Below, piece by piece: positions 23,694 to 31,981 of a stretch of 54,940 nucleotides of DNA. Within the stretch, counting starts at the first letter, position 1. Every line of letters begins with the position of its first letter. The translations under genes were made by a program, and so were the position numbers. The notes below the pieces were generated by a model. It searched no databases. It saw only the letters and a list, made by a program, of their open reading frames with translations, and was not told the DNA's origin. This DNA is from JAYPWI01 sp038135065 (lineage in GTDB: Bacteria; Actinomycetota; Acidimicrobiia; Acidimicrobiales; Poriferisodalaceae), in contig JAYPWI010000024.1 of the NCBI GenBank assembly GCA_038135065.1, forward strand, positions 1 through 54,940, given 5' to 3'.

Positions 23694-25187
23694 TCAAGAA
23701 CCGAGCCTACGGAGCAACTCGGCCGCATCGTTGCACTCGTCCAACAAGGTACCCACATGACCGGCCGTTCCCCGCAGTGGTTCGAGCATGGGGACCCGAC
23801 GAAGGGGGTCTCCCCCGATGTCGAACACCATGGAGTCCCAGTTGGCAGCCACGATCTGGTTCGGAAATTTTTCGAGGCACCGACCTCGGAAATAGGCGCG
23901 AGTTGTCGGCGGCGGCTCCTCGATGGCCAGTCCCACATCGGCATCATCGGTGATGCGTTGCAACCCGACCCGGCGGGCCAGGCATTTCTCAGGACGCAGA
24001 TCGTGGTACTGCAAGTCGAGCGCTGCAAGCCGGGGGTCGTCCCAACCGATCCCGTGCCGCTCGATGAACCCCTCGTACAGGCGACGCTTGGCGATCCAAT
24101 CGATCTGGTCCGCAAGGGACTCGGGCGCGCTCCCCAGCGCGGTGAGGACGGCCTCCCAACGGGAGAGGATGTCCTCACCGATCGCCTCCCCGCCGACCGC
24201 CTCGAATCCGTGGCTGGCCGCGTACTGACGGGCGAGCTCGAAATAGACCCACTGCACGTCCAAGGCGCTCATGCGTCGGCCGTCCGCCAACTCGTAGACC
24301 CCGGCCAGGTCCACGTCGTAGCTGATCTCCCGGAGGCTCCTGACCGGCGAGGCGAAGGTGAGCGGCGACGGCACCACATCGTCGTCGATCATGGCCAGGA
24401 CCAGGGCGGTCACCCCCAACTTGAGGTAGGTCTGCACCTCGCTCATGTTGGCGTCGCCGACGATCACGTGGAGGCGCCGGTACTTGCGCGTGTCGGCGTG
24501 GGGTTCGTCACGTGTGTTGACGATCGGACGCTTCAGCGTGGTCTCGAGTCCGACCTCCTCCTCGAAGAAGTCCGCTCGCTGGGTGATCTGCATCGTGACC
24601 CGCTCGGCGCCCAGGCCGTGGGCTTCCGAACCGACCTTGCCGGCCCCCGCCCAGATTTGACGACTGATGAAGAAGGGCATGATGTGGGTGACGATTCGCC
24701 CGAACGGCACCGCCCGATCGACCAGGTAATTCTCGTGACAGCCGTAGCTGTTGCCTTTGCCGTCGCTGTTGTTCTTGTGGATGATCAATTCCTCGCCGTC
24801 GGGCAGCAATTCGTTGGCGGCGGCCATGGAGGCGATGAGAATCTCTTCCGCAGCGCGGTCATAGACGGTGCACTGGTACGCGTCGGTGCACTCCGGCGTC
24901 GACAGCTCGGGGTGTGCATGATCGACGTAATAGCGAGCACCGTTGGTGAGCACGGCGTTGACCAGATGGGTCTCCACCTCGGGAGCGAGAGCGTCGAACT
25001 CGTTGAAGCCCCGTGCGTCAATGCCCGGATGCTCGTCCTCGAAGTCCCATCCCACGCGCCGATCGAGATGCCCGCTGACATAGGCATTGATGATCATCGA
25101 CGACGCAGCAACCGGATTCGACGGGCCATCGTGCCGGTGCAGGATGCCGAATTCGGTCTCGATACCGAGAATCTTGTGAACGGGCAT
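23694..25187 (-). CDS. dop: Pup deamidase/depupylase Dop
   Basis: This 497-residue relative of PafA has KILGIETEFGI (Glu10), RYYVDHAHPELSTPEC (catalytic Asp89), KNNSDGKGNSYGCHENYL and NTRDEPHADTRKYRRLHVI. The insertion after the first strand (about residues 40-60, around WDFEDEHPGIDARG) is the Dop loop that separates Dop from PafA. Dop removes Pup from substrates and, in GGQ organisms, deamidates Pup. Since Pup here already ends in Glu, depupylation should be its main job. The ATG at 25187 has no Shine-Dalgarno but a TAACGT box nine bases upstream. Confidence 0.95.
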   Translation of the reverse strand: MPVHKILGIETEFGILHRHDGPSNPVAASSMIINAYVSGHLDRRVGWDFEDEHPGIDARGFNEFDALAPEVETHLVNAVLTNGARYYVDHAHPELSTPECTDAYQCTVYDRAAEEILIASMAAANELLPDGEELIIHKNNSDGKGNSYGCHENYLVDRAVPFGRIVTHIMPFFISRQIWAGAGKVGSEAHGLGAERVTMQITQRADFFEEEVGLETTLKRPIVNTRDEPHADTRKYRRLHVIVGDANMSEVQTYLKLGVTALVLAMIDDDVVPSPLTFASPVRSLREISYDVDLAGVYELADGRRMSALDVQWVYFELARQYAASHGFEAVGGEAIGEDILSRWEAVLTALGSAPESLADQIDWIAKRRLYEGFIERHGIGWDDPRLAALDLQYHDLRPEKCLARRVGLQRITDDADVGLAIEEPPPTTRAYFRGRCLEKFPNQIVAANWDSMVFDIGGDPLRRVPMLEPLRGTAGHVGTLLDECNDAAELLRRLGS

Positions 25188-25196
25188 GGTGGAGCG

Positions 25197-25202
25197 ACGT
25201 TA
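25197..25202 (-). promoter_or_regulatory. Candidate -10 box of a leaderless dop-pup-prcBA transcript
   Basis: TAACGT on the minus strand lies nine bases before the dop ATG, and no Shine-Dalgarno is present. It would allow the Dop-Pup-proteasome genes to be expressed independently of arc and the FAH gene. Confidence 0.4.
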
Positions 25203-25239
25203 CCGCCTCGGATGGCAGGGCGCAGTCGCGGAGTGATCC

Positions 25240-26070
25240 TCAGCGACAGCGATTGACCATCGATCCGATGCCCTGGATCGTCGACTCGATCACGTCCCCG
25301 GGCCGCAGATAGGTGCCGCTCGCGGCCCCCACACCAGCCGGCGTCCCAGTGAAGATGAGGTCGCCGCATCGAAGGGTCATCACCGCCGAGAGGTACGACA
25401 CCAACTCCTCGACACCGAACAACAGGCTCGTCGTCCGATCATCCTGTTTGATGTCGCCGTTGATGGAGCAGGAGATCGCCAGGTCAGCCGGATCCGAGAA
25501 GCTGTCGGTCGATACCACGACCGGTCCGATGGGGCCGTAGGTGTCCCTCGACTTACCGAGATCGAAGTGGGGAGGACTTGCCGCAAACTGCAGGGCGCGA
25601 TCTGAGATGTCCTGGCCGACGGTGAGGCCGACGATCCGGTCCCATACTTCCGAACGCGCGATGTCCTTACCTCCCTGGCCGATCACCACGACCAGTTCGA
25701 CCTCCCAATCACCCGTCTCGGTGGCCAGGACTACATCGTCGTTGGGCCCACCGATACAGGATGGGAACTTCGTGAACACCAAAGGAGTGCTCGGCGGTTC
25801 CATGTTCGATTCCTCGGCGTGGGTTCGGTAGTTCAGTCCTACTCCGAAGACATTGCGGGGACGGGGAACCGGAGCCCGTAGCTCTGCTTCGGCAACATGC
25901 CCGGCCGCTCCCTCGCCGTCCAGGCCAGCACTCAGTCCGGCCAACAGGGCTGGCTGTTCGAGGGCAGCCATGGGATCCGATGGGCCACCGCGAGACTCGA
26001 GGTCGTACCAGCGATCCTGCTCGTCGACCAAGGCGGCCCGGCCAGCGACGTTAGCGAGACGAAACGGCAT
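25240..26070 (-). CDS. Fumarylacetoacetate hydrolase (FAH) family protein
   Basis: This 276-residue protein has the FAH C-terminal fold: RPRNVFGVGLNYRTHAEESN, the metal-binding TGDWEVELVVVIG (ExE) and VGQDISDRALQ (Asp), and CGDLIFTGTPAGVG near the end. The family includes hydrolases, decarboxylases and isomerases of beta-dicarbonyl acids; acylpyruvate or 2-oxo-acid activity is plausible. The start at 26070 (MPFRLANV) has GGGAGG about nine bases upstream; the frame extends to 26136, but I reject that. It is an odd insertion between arc and dop, preceded by two hairpins, and may be metabolically unrelated to pupylation. Confidence 0.88.
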   Translation of the reverse strand: MPFRLANVAGRAALVDEQDRWYDLESRGGPSDPMAALEQPALLAGLSAGLDGEGAAGHVAEAELRAPVPRPRNVFGVGLNYRTHAEESNMEPPSTPLVFTKFPSCIGGPNDDVVLATETGDWEVELVVVIGQGGKDIARSEVWDRIVGLTVGQDISDRALQFAASPPHFDLGKSRDTYGPIGPVVVSTDSFSDPADLAISCSINGDIKQDDRTTSLLFGVEELVSYLSAVMTLRCGDLIFTGTPAGVGAASGTYLRPGDVIESTIQGIGSMVNRCR

Positions 26071-26106
26071 GATGTCTACCTCCCGGGGAGACCCCAATCT
26101 TGCACC

Positions 26107-26128
26107 AGTCCCGCTGCTGAACGGGACT
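26107..26128 (-). terminator. Second hairpin downstream of arc
   Basis: AGTCCCG and CGGGACT (7-bp perfect arms) enclose an 8-nt loop, 42 bases past the arc stop on the minus strand. Together with the hairpin at 26137-26169 it forms a tandem structure that probably ends or attenuates the arc transcript before the FAH gene. Confidence 0.5.
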
Positions 26129-26136
26129 TCGAGCAC

Positions 26137-26169
26137 ACGGCCGCCCTTGCGGAAGCGTGCAGCGGCCGT
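26137..26169 (-). terminator. First hairpin directly after the arc stop codon
   Basis: ACGGCCGC and GCGGCCGT (8-bp perfect arms) enclose a 17-nt loop and begin at the base next to the arc TGA on the minus strand. No T-tract is present, as is usual for high-GC actinobacteria. Confidence 0.5.
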
Positions 26170-27942
26170 TCAGAGGTACTGGCCGGTCTGGACTCGTTCG
26201 ATGGCTCGACCGCCCGTGGCATCGGCATTGTCGTCGCCCACAAGGGTGCGAATGAACACGATGCGTTCGCCCTTCTTCCCCGAGATCTTCGCCCAGTCGT
26301 CAGGGTTGGTCGTATTCGGCAGGTCTTCGTGCTCTTTGTACTCCTGGCGAATCGACGACAGCAGGTCATCCAAACGGATGCCCTCTGAGCCGGTCGCCAA
26401 GGCCCGCTTGATGGCGTTCTTCTTCGACCGGCGGACGATGTTCTCGATCATCGCACCCGACGAGAAGTCCTTGAAGTACATCACTTCCTTGTCGCCGTTC
26501 TGATACGTGACCTCGAGGAACTGGTTCTCCTCGTCCGCCCGGTACATGGTCTCGACCGTCCGCTCGATCATGACCTGCACGGCCTTGTCGGCGTCCCCGC
26601 CACCCAATTCCTTGACCTCGATCGGGTCGATGGGCAGGTTCGAGGTGAGGTAGGTACCAAAGATCGATTGTGCTGCTGCTTCGTCGGGCCGGTGGATCTT
26701 GATCTTCACGTCGAGACGTCCCGGACGCAGGATGGCCGGATCGATGAGGTCCTCTCGATTGGAGGCCCCGATCACGATCACGTTCCGCAGACCCTCGACG
26801 CCGTCGATCTCCGCCAGCAGCTGGGGGACCACCGTCGACTCCATATCAGAAGACACGCCCGATCCGCGGGTGCGGAACAGGGATTCCATCTCGTCGAAGA
26901 AGACGATGACAGGCCAACCCTCACTCGCCTTCTCTCTGGCCCGCTGGAAGATCAGCCGGATCTGGCGTTCCGTCTCCCCGACGTACTTGTTGAGCAGTTC
27001 GGGCCCCTTGATGTTGATGAAAAAGGAGCGACCGTGCGCATCACCGGAGACCTCGGCAACCTTCTTCGCCAGGGAATTTGCAACGGCCTTGGCAATGAGC
27101 GTCTTGCCGCATCCCGGTGGGCCATAGAGCAGAATGCCTTTGGGAGCCGGTAGGTCGTATTCCTTGAACAGATCCTGGTGGAGGTACGGGAGCTCGACGG
27201 CATCAGTGATCTGTTCGATCTGCTCATTCAACCCGCCGATGTCGTCGTAGCTGACGTCGGGTACCTCTTCGAGCAAGAGGTCATCGACTTCGGGGCGAGG
27301 CAAGCGCTCTAGGACGACATTGGCCCTCACGTCGAGCAGGAGGTGATCGCCTGACCGCAGGGTTGCCGACCTGAGGTGGGTCGCGAGTTCGACGACCTTC
27401 TCCTCGTCGGCTCGGCCCGTGATGAGAGCACGAGCCCCATCAGCCATGACCTCCTGCAGGATGACAACCTCGCCTGACCTGTCCGCCCCCCGGGCCATGA
27501 TCACGTTGAACGATTCGTTCAACACGACCTCGGCACCGAGGTCGATCTGTTCCTCTACCAGATCGGGGTGCATGCTGACCCGCATCTTGCGGCCGCCAGC
27601 GTGCACGTCCACCGTGCCGTCGTCGTTCCGCCCGATGAACGTCCCATACGCCGAAGGCGGCTGCGTGAGCTTGTCGACCTCTTCGCGAAGGGCTGCGATA
27701 TGTTCCCGCGCCTCACGGAGCGTGTAGGTCAGCTTCTCGTTCTGGCTGACTGCCTGAGCGAGCTGGCCTTTGGTCTCGAGCAGGCGCTCCTCCAGCGTCC
27801 GAACTCGCTTCGGGCCATCGATGAGCTTTCGCCGGAGGAGCCCCACCTCCTCCTCGAGCGCCCGGAGCTGGCTCCGAAGGACGGCAGCTTCGTTGGGCCC
27901 GAGGCCTGCGTCACGTCCTGCGTCGTCGGCTCCAGTTGCCAT
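26170..27942 (-). CDS. arc: Proteasome-associated AAA+ ATPase Arc/Mpa
   Basis: This 590-residue hexameric unfoldase recognises Pup and threads substrates into the 20S core. In order it has an N-terminal coiled coil (about residues 15-95, the Pup-binding part), two OB-type domains (about 97-225), and an AAA+ module with Walker A GPPGCGKT (274-281), Walker B VIVFFDE (345-351), sensor GASNRED and the RPGR arginine finger. The C-terminus ends TGQYL; the penultimate Tyr589 is the docking residue that opens the alpha ring. A very strong Shine-Dalgarno (AGAGGAGG) precedes the ATG. It is divergent from a ferredoxin gene. Confidence 0.96.
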   Translation of the reverse strand: MATGADDAGRDAGLGPNEAAVLRSQLRALEEEVGLLRRKLIDGPKRVRTLEERLLETKGQLAQAVSQNEKLTYTLREAREHIAALREEVDKLTQPPSAYGTFIGRNDDGTVDVHAGGRKMRVSMHPDLVEEQIDLGAEVVLNESFNVIMARGADRSGEVVILQEVMADGARALITGRADEEKVVELATHLRSATLRSGDHLLLDVRANVVLERLPRPEVDDLLLEEVPDVSYDDIGGLNEQIEQITDAVELPYLHQDLFKEYDLPAPKGILLYGPPGCGKTLIAKAVANSLAKKVAEVSGDAHGRSFFINIKGPELLNKYVGETERQIRLIFQRAREKASEGWPVIVFFDEMESLFRTRGSGVSSDMESTVVPQLLAEIDGVEGLRNVIVIGASNREDLIDPAILRPGRLDVKIKIHRPDEAAAQSIFGTYLTSNLPIDPIEVKELGGGDADKAVQVMIERTVETMYRADEENQFLEVTYQNGDKEVMYFKDFSSGAMIENIVRRSKKNAIKRALATGSEGIRLDDLLSSIRQEYKEHEDLPNTTNPDDWAKISGKKGERIVFIRTLVGDDNADATGGRAIERVQTGQYL

Positions 27943-28099
27943 GGGTCCTCCTCTGGTCGACCCTCACCCGCTGATCCTGTCGGCGACCATACACGCGACT
28001 TGCGCTCCGATCAGGGTCAGCCAGCATCCGTGTCGCCCCGCTCGGCTGCATCATGCAACCATCCTCTTCAGGAAGTGGGGCGGCCCAGTGAAAGGTCCC

Positions 28100-28105
28100 T
28101 ATACT
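28100..28105 (+). promoter_or_regulatory. Candidate -10 box for the ferredoxin gene
   Basis: TATACT in the 201-base arc/ferredoxin divergent region is a near-consensus sigma-70 -10 box, 38 bases before the ferredoxin ATG. A small inverted repeat, GTCGG/CCGAC, follows in the predicted 5' leader. No TTGACA-like -35 is seen at the usual distance. Confidence 0.45.
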
Positions 28106-28143
28106 GACCGTCGGGTTCGTCCGACTAGAAAGGCCCGTGCGAC

Positions 28144-28377
28144 ATGAAGGTCTGGATCGATCAGGATCTCTGCACCGGAGATGGTCTCTGCGAAGAGATC
28201 GCTCCCGATGTGTTCACCCTCCTCGATGACGGGCTCGCCTACGTCAAAGAGGGCGACAAAATCTTCTCCGACCCCGGCGGTGCTGCAGGGCTCGCCAACT
28301 TCCCCGACAGCCAACTCGATGCGGTCATCGAGTCTGCCGAGGAGTGCCCCGGGGAGTGCATCTTCATCGAGGCCTGA
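28144..28377 (+). CDS. Small ferredoxin with Cys-Asp-Cys cluster site ([3Fe-4S] or [4Fe-4S])
   Basis: This 77-residue ferredoxin is of the single-cluster type. The cluster motif reads CTGDGLC (Cys10, Asp13, Cys16) and is completed by Cys68 in ECPGEC; Cys72 is additional. Asp13 stands where the second Cys of CxxCxxC would be, as in Pyrococcus furiosus ferredoxin. So the cluster is probably [3Fe-4S] or an Asp-ligated [4Fe-4S]. Such ferredoxins often serve cytochrome P450s or other monooxygenases, but no such gene is in the window. AGAAAGG lies about ten bases before the ATG. It is convergent with marP, with a strong hairpin between them. Confidence 0.88.
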   Translation: MKVWIDQDLCTGDGLCEEIAPDVFTLLDDGLAYVKEGDKIFSDPGGAAGLANFPDSQLDAVIESAEECPGECIFIEA

Positions 28378-28392
28378 TTCCAGCTCCTGCTC

Positions 28393-28417
28393 GACGCCCC
28401 GGTCACCCCGGGGCGTC
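28393..28417. terminator. Strong bidirectional hairpin between ferredoxin and marP
   Basis: GACGCCCCGG and CCGGGGCGTC are perfect 10-bp GC-rich arms around a 5-nt loop, placed exactly between two convergent genes. No T-tract follows on either side; the stem strength and location are the evidence. Confidence 0.75.
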
Positions 28418-28431
28418 TGCGCGTCTGGCCC

Positions 28432-29589
28432 TCAGAGACAGGCACCTGTGCCGGTGGCCTCTGTCGATTCCGGGTCCTTATCTGCGAGGAACTGGCCGAG
28501 CTCACGGGCCGTGAGGGCGAAGGCAACCGGGTCGCCTTCGGGTGAGATGGCGAAGACCACGCCCACGACGACACCTTCATCATCCACTACTGGTCCACCC
28601 GAGTCGCCGGGCTTCAATCGCGTCGCCAGGAAGTACACCTGGCGCACGGTGTCGTAGCGGTCGTAGAGGTCGCGACCGGTGGCCCGAACGCGCTCACCGA
28701 TCCTGGCAGGCGCCATCCGCAGGTCACCGCCCAGAGGGTGTCCGTACACGGCCACCGCTTGCCCCACCGATCCTTCGCCGATGTCGAGACCGGTACCCGC
28801 CAGACCGTCGGCGGCCAGCAAGGCAAGATCTCTCGCAGGGTCGTATGCCACCACCTCGGCCGACGCGGGACCGTCTACCCCGAAGATCTCCACGGTGGCC
28901 GAACCAGCCACGACGTGGGCGTTGGTGACCAGCAAGCCGGGCGCGACGAGGAACGCTGTGCCGTCCTGTCGTTGGGAACATGCGATCGCTCGGACCCTGA
29001 ACACGGCCTGTGCGACCATCGCATCGACCGTTGGGTCGAGATCGAACACCTCGGGCGGGTTCCCGATCGTGACCGGGGGTGCCTCGCCGGCGAACACCTT
29101 CGGAAACCGCCCTGTGACGCTCTCGAGACCGCCAACCAGGTCAGGCGCATCGGGAGCGACAGATTCGACGAAACCGATCACCACGGAATCGTCGATCTGC
29201 TGGGTGTCGAAGGCCGGTACCGAGCGCACGGCGGGAGCCAGCAGCCAGATAAGGACGAGGGTACCCAGCACCCCCATGCAGGCCCCACCGAACGCATCGA
29301 GACTGCCCATCGATGCAGGGAGGCTGCGTCGCAACCGGTGCCCGAGCGCCGTGCCCCACGCTTGACCGATCGCTCCCAGCAGGACCAAGGCTGCGGCCGC
29401 CCCGAGCACCAACCAACGGCGATCGACTCCATCGAGCGACGCGACGACGAAGGGAACAACGACCGCTCCGACGGCCAGGCCCCCCAGCAGACCAGCCCAA
29501 CCGGCGACTCGTTGCACGAATCCTCGGTGCCAGCCGAGAACGCCGCCGCCCAGAGCGAGAACGACCAGGAACGGGTCGAGCAGTGACAC
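28432..29589 (-). CDS. marP: MarP-like periplasmic serine protease (CvpA-type membrane domain plus trypsin fold)
   Basis: This 385-residue protein has four predicted N-terminal membrane helices (CvpA-like, residues 5-120) and an extracytoplasmic chymotrypsin-like protease domain. The triad is His225 (TNAHVV), Asp254 (YDPARDLALL) and Ser330 (KPGDSGGP). Cys204 and Cys384 sit where mycobacterial MarP has its activity-controlling disulfide. MarP in Mycobacterium is needed for acid and oxidative stress resistance and acts on the cell wall. The GTG start is two bases after the trmI stop, so it ends the dacB-trmI-marP unit. Confidence 0.88.
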   Translation of the reverse strand: MSLLDPFLVVLALGGGVLGWHRGFVQRVAGWAGLLGGLAVGAVVVPFVVASLDGVDRRWLVLGAAAALVLLGAIGQAWGTALGHRLRRSLPASMGSLDAFGGACMGVLGTLVLIWLLAPAVRSVPAFDTQQIDDSVVIGFVESVAPDAPDLVGGLESVTGRFPKVFAGEAPPVTIGNPPEVFDLDPTVDAMVAQAVFRVRAIACSQRQDGTAFLVAPGLLVTNAHVVAGSATVEIFGVDGPASAEVVAYDPARDLALLAADGLAGTGLDIGEGSVGQAVAVYGHPLGGDLRMAPARIGERVRATGRDLYDRYDTVRQVYFLATRLKPGDSGGPVVDDEGVVVGVVFAISPEGDPVAFALTARELGQFLADKDPESTEATGTGACL

Positions 29590-29591
29590 CG

Positions 29592-30401
29592 TCAGGCCCT
29601 GAGCAACCGCGCGTGGGTCAAAAACCCTGTATGGGCGACCATGCGGTGATCGGGGCGGACTGAATGACCCTCAACATGCCAGGTCCGGTGCAGCACCTCG
29701 ATCGTCTCGATCATGGCCCATGGGCCGTCGTCGAGCACTCGCCTGAGTTGTTGAACCTGGGTCACCGAGGGGTTGTACGCAACCAAAATCCCGCCTGATC
29801 GCAGGGCGGTACGAAGGTGCGGTACCACCCGCCATGGTTCGGGAATGTCCAGCACGGCCCGGTCGAATCCGGTGTGGTCAATTCCTTCGTAGGCGTCACG
29901 GATCTCGACCTGATAGGCCCCGAGCGCCTCGCTTCCCAGGAATTGCTGCACGTTCGCCCTCGCGCGAGCGGCGAAGTCCTCTCTGACTTCGTAGCCGACG
30001 ATCTGTGCGCCGGCCCGGAGCAAGGTTGTCGACAGCGCGCCCGAACCGACACCGGACTCGAACACCCTCGCCCCAGGGAAGATGTCGGCGAGGATCAGGA
30101 TCGGCCCGAGATCCTTGGGATAGATGACCTGGGCTCCACGGGGCATCTTCAGCACATGGTCGGCCAGCGTGGGGCGGAGCGCGACGAACTTCGCATTGGA
30201 GCCCGTCCTGTACTCAGCGCCCTCGGGTGATCCGATGATCACATCGTGGGAGATCATCCCAGCATGGGTGTGGAATTCACCTCCGGCTCGCAACTCGACG
30301 AGGTAGCGCCGTTGCCGCGAGTCGATCATGACGACCCGTTCGCCCTCGGTCAGTACAGCCCGTTCCCCGGCGACCCCCAGCGAGTCGGACACGGCGCTCA
30401 T
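29592..30401 (-). CDS. trmI: tRNA (adenine-N1-)-methyltransferase TrmI
   Basis: This 269-residue class I SAM-dependent methyltransferase forms m1A58 in the T-loop of tRNA. The N-terminal beta domain is followed by the Rossmann core with SAM motif VFESGVGSGALS, VGYEVRED, and the catalytic LDIPEPW (Asp in the DxPxPW motif). The length suits bacterial TrmI, which works as a homotetramer. In Mycobacterium trmI also lies close to the arc/mpa locus. The ATG at 30401 overlaps the upstream gene by ATGA. Confidence 0.93.
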   Translation of the reverse strand: MSAVSDSLGVAGERAVLTEGERVVMIDSRQRRYLVELRAGGEFHTHAGMISHDVIIGSPEGAEYRTGSNAKFVALRPTLADHVLKMPRGAQVIYPKDLGPILILADIFPGARVFESGVGSGALSTTLLRAGAQIVGYEVREDFAARARANVQQFLGSEALGAYQVEIRDAYEGIDHTGFDRAVLDIPEPWRVVPHLRTALRSGGILVAYNPSVTQVQQLRRVLDDGPWAMIETIEVLHRTWHVEGHSVRPDHRMVAHTGFLTHARLLRA

Positions 30402-30679
30402 CGGGTCCCCTGGGCACGGGTCCGGTCGATCACCAGGTGGTCGATCTTCAGCGTCTCGCCGGGTGCCAACGTTCGGCTATAGACGACATCCCTCGAACGC
30501 GTCGACAGGCGGACCAGGAGTCGCAGCGAACCGACGACGAACGCAACGGCGAGCCAGCGTCCGCTGCCGTCGAGGCCATTGCGCCATCCGGCATCACCAA
30601 TCCGACGGATGCCCCGACCTATCGGGCGTGCAACTGCTCGAAGCACTGCTTTCACCGATGCTGCCGATCGGCCACCCAA
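30398..30679 (-). CDS. Small membrane protein, hypothetical (85-93 aa)
   Basis: This ORF has a basic amphipathic N-terminus (RAVARPIGRGIRRIGDAGW), one hydrophobic stretch (WLAVAFVVGSLRLLV) and a conserved-looking end, VYSRTLAPGETLKIDHLVIDRT. The last part resembles the extracytoplasmic or cytosolic tail of small actinobacterial membrane proteins. An ATGA overlap with trmI supports it. The start is uncertain: TTG at 30679 or GTG at 30655 (VKAVLRAV); neither has a good Shine-Dalgarno. Function unknown. Confidence 0.55.
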   Translation of the reverse strand: MGGRSAASVKAVLRAVARPIGRGIRRIGDAGWRNGLDGSGRWLAVAFVVGSLRLLVRLSTRSRDVVYSRTLAPGETLKIDHLVIDRTRAQGTR

Positions 30680-30701
30680 CCCACGATGACGAGGCAGAGG
30701 C

Positions 30702-30926
30702 TCATACCCGTATCACCTCCACGATCGTGGTGCGCTTCCGGCCCTTGCTCCTGCCCAGCATGTACACGGCAAGCACCACGACGACACCGACGCCGACTGC
30801 GACTGCCACCCCCACCTGGCGGAACTTGGTGGCCTCGGAACCAACACCGCCGACCACCTCTCGAGCCCGTTGCTGGACGTCCTCGCGGGTGACGCGATCC
30901 GCATCATCAGCCTGATCTGCTGTCAC
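30702..30926 (-). CDS. Small single-pass membrane protein (74 aa)
   Basis: This protein of about 74 residues begins VTADQADDADRVTREDVQQ. It has an acidic, helical N-terminus, one membrane helix (VGVAVAVGVGVVVVLAVYML) and a basic tail (GRSKGRKRTTIVEVIRV), so the C-terminus should face the cytoplasm. The GTG at 30926 is one base after the stop of the upstream gene and has AGGAAAGGA seven bases before it, which decides the start over another GTG at 30947. It is similar in layout to small DUF3618-like proteins that accompany holin-like genes in actinobacteria. Confidence 0.66.
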   Translation of the reverse strand: MTADQADDADRVTREDVQQRAREVVGGVGSEATKFRQVGVAVAVGVGVVVVLAVYMLGRSKGRKRTTIVEVIRV

Positions 30927-30927
30927 C

Positions 30928-31242
30928 TCAAGGTCCTTTCCTGTCACGTCCGGCAACTGCAATCCCGACCAGAACCGCCACCATGGCGCTTGCCAGGAGA
31001 GCGACGAGATAGACGAGGACCGACCAGTTGCCGTCGAAGAAGGCGATCTCCTGGAGTCCTCGCATGAGGGCAAGGACCAAGAACACGAACGCCAACGCCA
31101 TGCACAGCGCCCCAGTAACGCCGAACTTGAGGTACCGACCGGCACCACGAAGCGGCCCGAGCGTCTCCTGCTTTGCGTACTGCTTGACCAGGGTTATCAA
31201 TCCCTGGATGTCGGCCCGAAAGCCGCCCTGGTTGTGAGACAT
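30928..31242 (-). CDS. Phage-holin-family/Act-superfamily-like membrane protein (104 aa)
   Basis: This protein has about 104 residues. A soluble N-terminal amphipathic helix (RADIQGLITLVKQYAKQETLG) is followed by two membrane helices (FGVTGALCMALAFVFLVLALM and VYLVALLASAMVAVLVGIAV). This pattern matches the putative actinobacterial Holin-X/'phage holin family' proteins that sit next to DUF3618-like genes and are chromosomal, not phage. The start at 31242 (MSHNQGG) has a CAGGGC Shine-Dalgarno-like site; the frame runs open to 31353. It probably acts in the envelope with its two small neighbours. Confidence 0.66.
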   Translation of the reverse strand: MSHNQGGFRADIQGLITLVKQYAKQETLGPLRGAGRYLKFGVTGALCMALAFVFLVLALMRGLQEIAFFDGNWSVLVYLVALLASAMVAVLVGIAVAGRDRKGP

Positions 31243-31327
31243 TGCCCTGCTCTGCTCGTGAGCTTCCAAGCATGCCAGAACAGACCGTCCGTGCAACCTC
31301 CCGAGCGCCGCAGCGACCCGTTTGCCG

Positions 31328-31981
31328 TCAGCCCGGCATGTCACCACCGTCATCGATGGCCGCCATGATCACGGCTTCCACCCCATCGAGAACGTCAGCC
31401 AGTAGGCCAAGACGCCCAGCCGGGCCGGGAGCACAGAGCAGGGCCTGGCGGTCGAACGCGCCTACCGGAATCGCACTGGCCAATCGGAATGTCGCCTCGG
31501 TGGCACCGAGGTCGGCAACAGTTCCCAACACATCCAGATCGGGAACCCGGTAACCGGCCTCAGCAGCCATGGCCAGCACCCGTGCCGCCCGGCGGGCGGC
31601 CGCCTCGATGTCGGCGTCGTTCACGACCTCGTCGTCATCGGGCCACGGGGCGACCAAGGCCCGCGGAAAGGGGTCGTCCTCGAGCCATTGCTCCACCCGA
31701 ACCCTCTGCTCGCCGACGGCGATGATGGCCCATCGGCCATCGGGGAACTCCTCGTATTCGGCGATGCGGGCGAGGCAGGCAACGTCCGTGCGGACGTCTC
31801 CCCCACCGACCTCCCCTCCTCGCTCGATGAGGGCGATGCCAAAGTGCTCATCGGCATCCACACAGCGTCGGGCCAGGGCGCGATAACGAGGCTCGAAGAT
31901 GTGCAAGGGGATGGCCCCGCCCGGTAGCAGCGGGCTCCCGAGCGGGAACATCGGCGTATCGCCACTAGGTCGATTCGTCAT
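31328..31981 (-). CDS. LON peptidase substrate-binding-domain protein
   Basis: This 217-residue protein consists of the N-terminal (PUA-like) domain of Lon only: MFPLGSPLLPGGAIPLHIFEPRY, then ERGGEVGGGDVRTDVACLARI, then a helical bundle (ARRAARVLAMAAEAG). No ATPase or protease domain is present. Stand-alone LON-domain proteins are common in actinobacteria, with unknown roles in protein recognition. Its ATG overlaps the dacB stop (ATGA), so production is coupled to a peptidoglycan enzyme. Confidence 0.88.
   Translation of the reverse strand: MTNRPSGDTPMFPLGSPLLPGGAIPLHIFEPRYRALARRCVDADEHFGIALIERGGEVGGGDVRTDVACLARIAEYEEFPDGRWAIIAVGEQRVRVEQWLEDDPFPRALVAPWPDDDEVVNDADIEAAARRAARVLAMAAEAGYRVPDLDVLGTVADLGATEATFRLASAIPVGAFDRQALLCAPGPAGRLGLLADVLDGVEAVIMAAIDDGGDMPG

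Noticed and set aside
23685..25256. Long plus-strand open frame opposite dop
   Set aside because: It is the antisense shadow of dop, whose protein motifs are unambiguous; the antisense translation has no recognisable domain. The same holds for 14117-15415 opposite helY and 35517-36869 opposite tkt.
30928..31242. Phage remnant suggested by the holin-like gene
   Set aside because: No integrase, capsid, tail or lysin gene is nearby. The gene is embedded in a chromosomal operon, and such holin-like proteins are ordinary actinobacterial membrane proteins.
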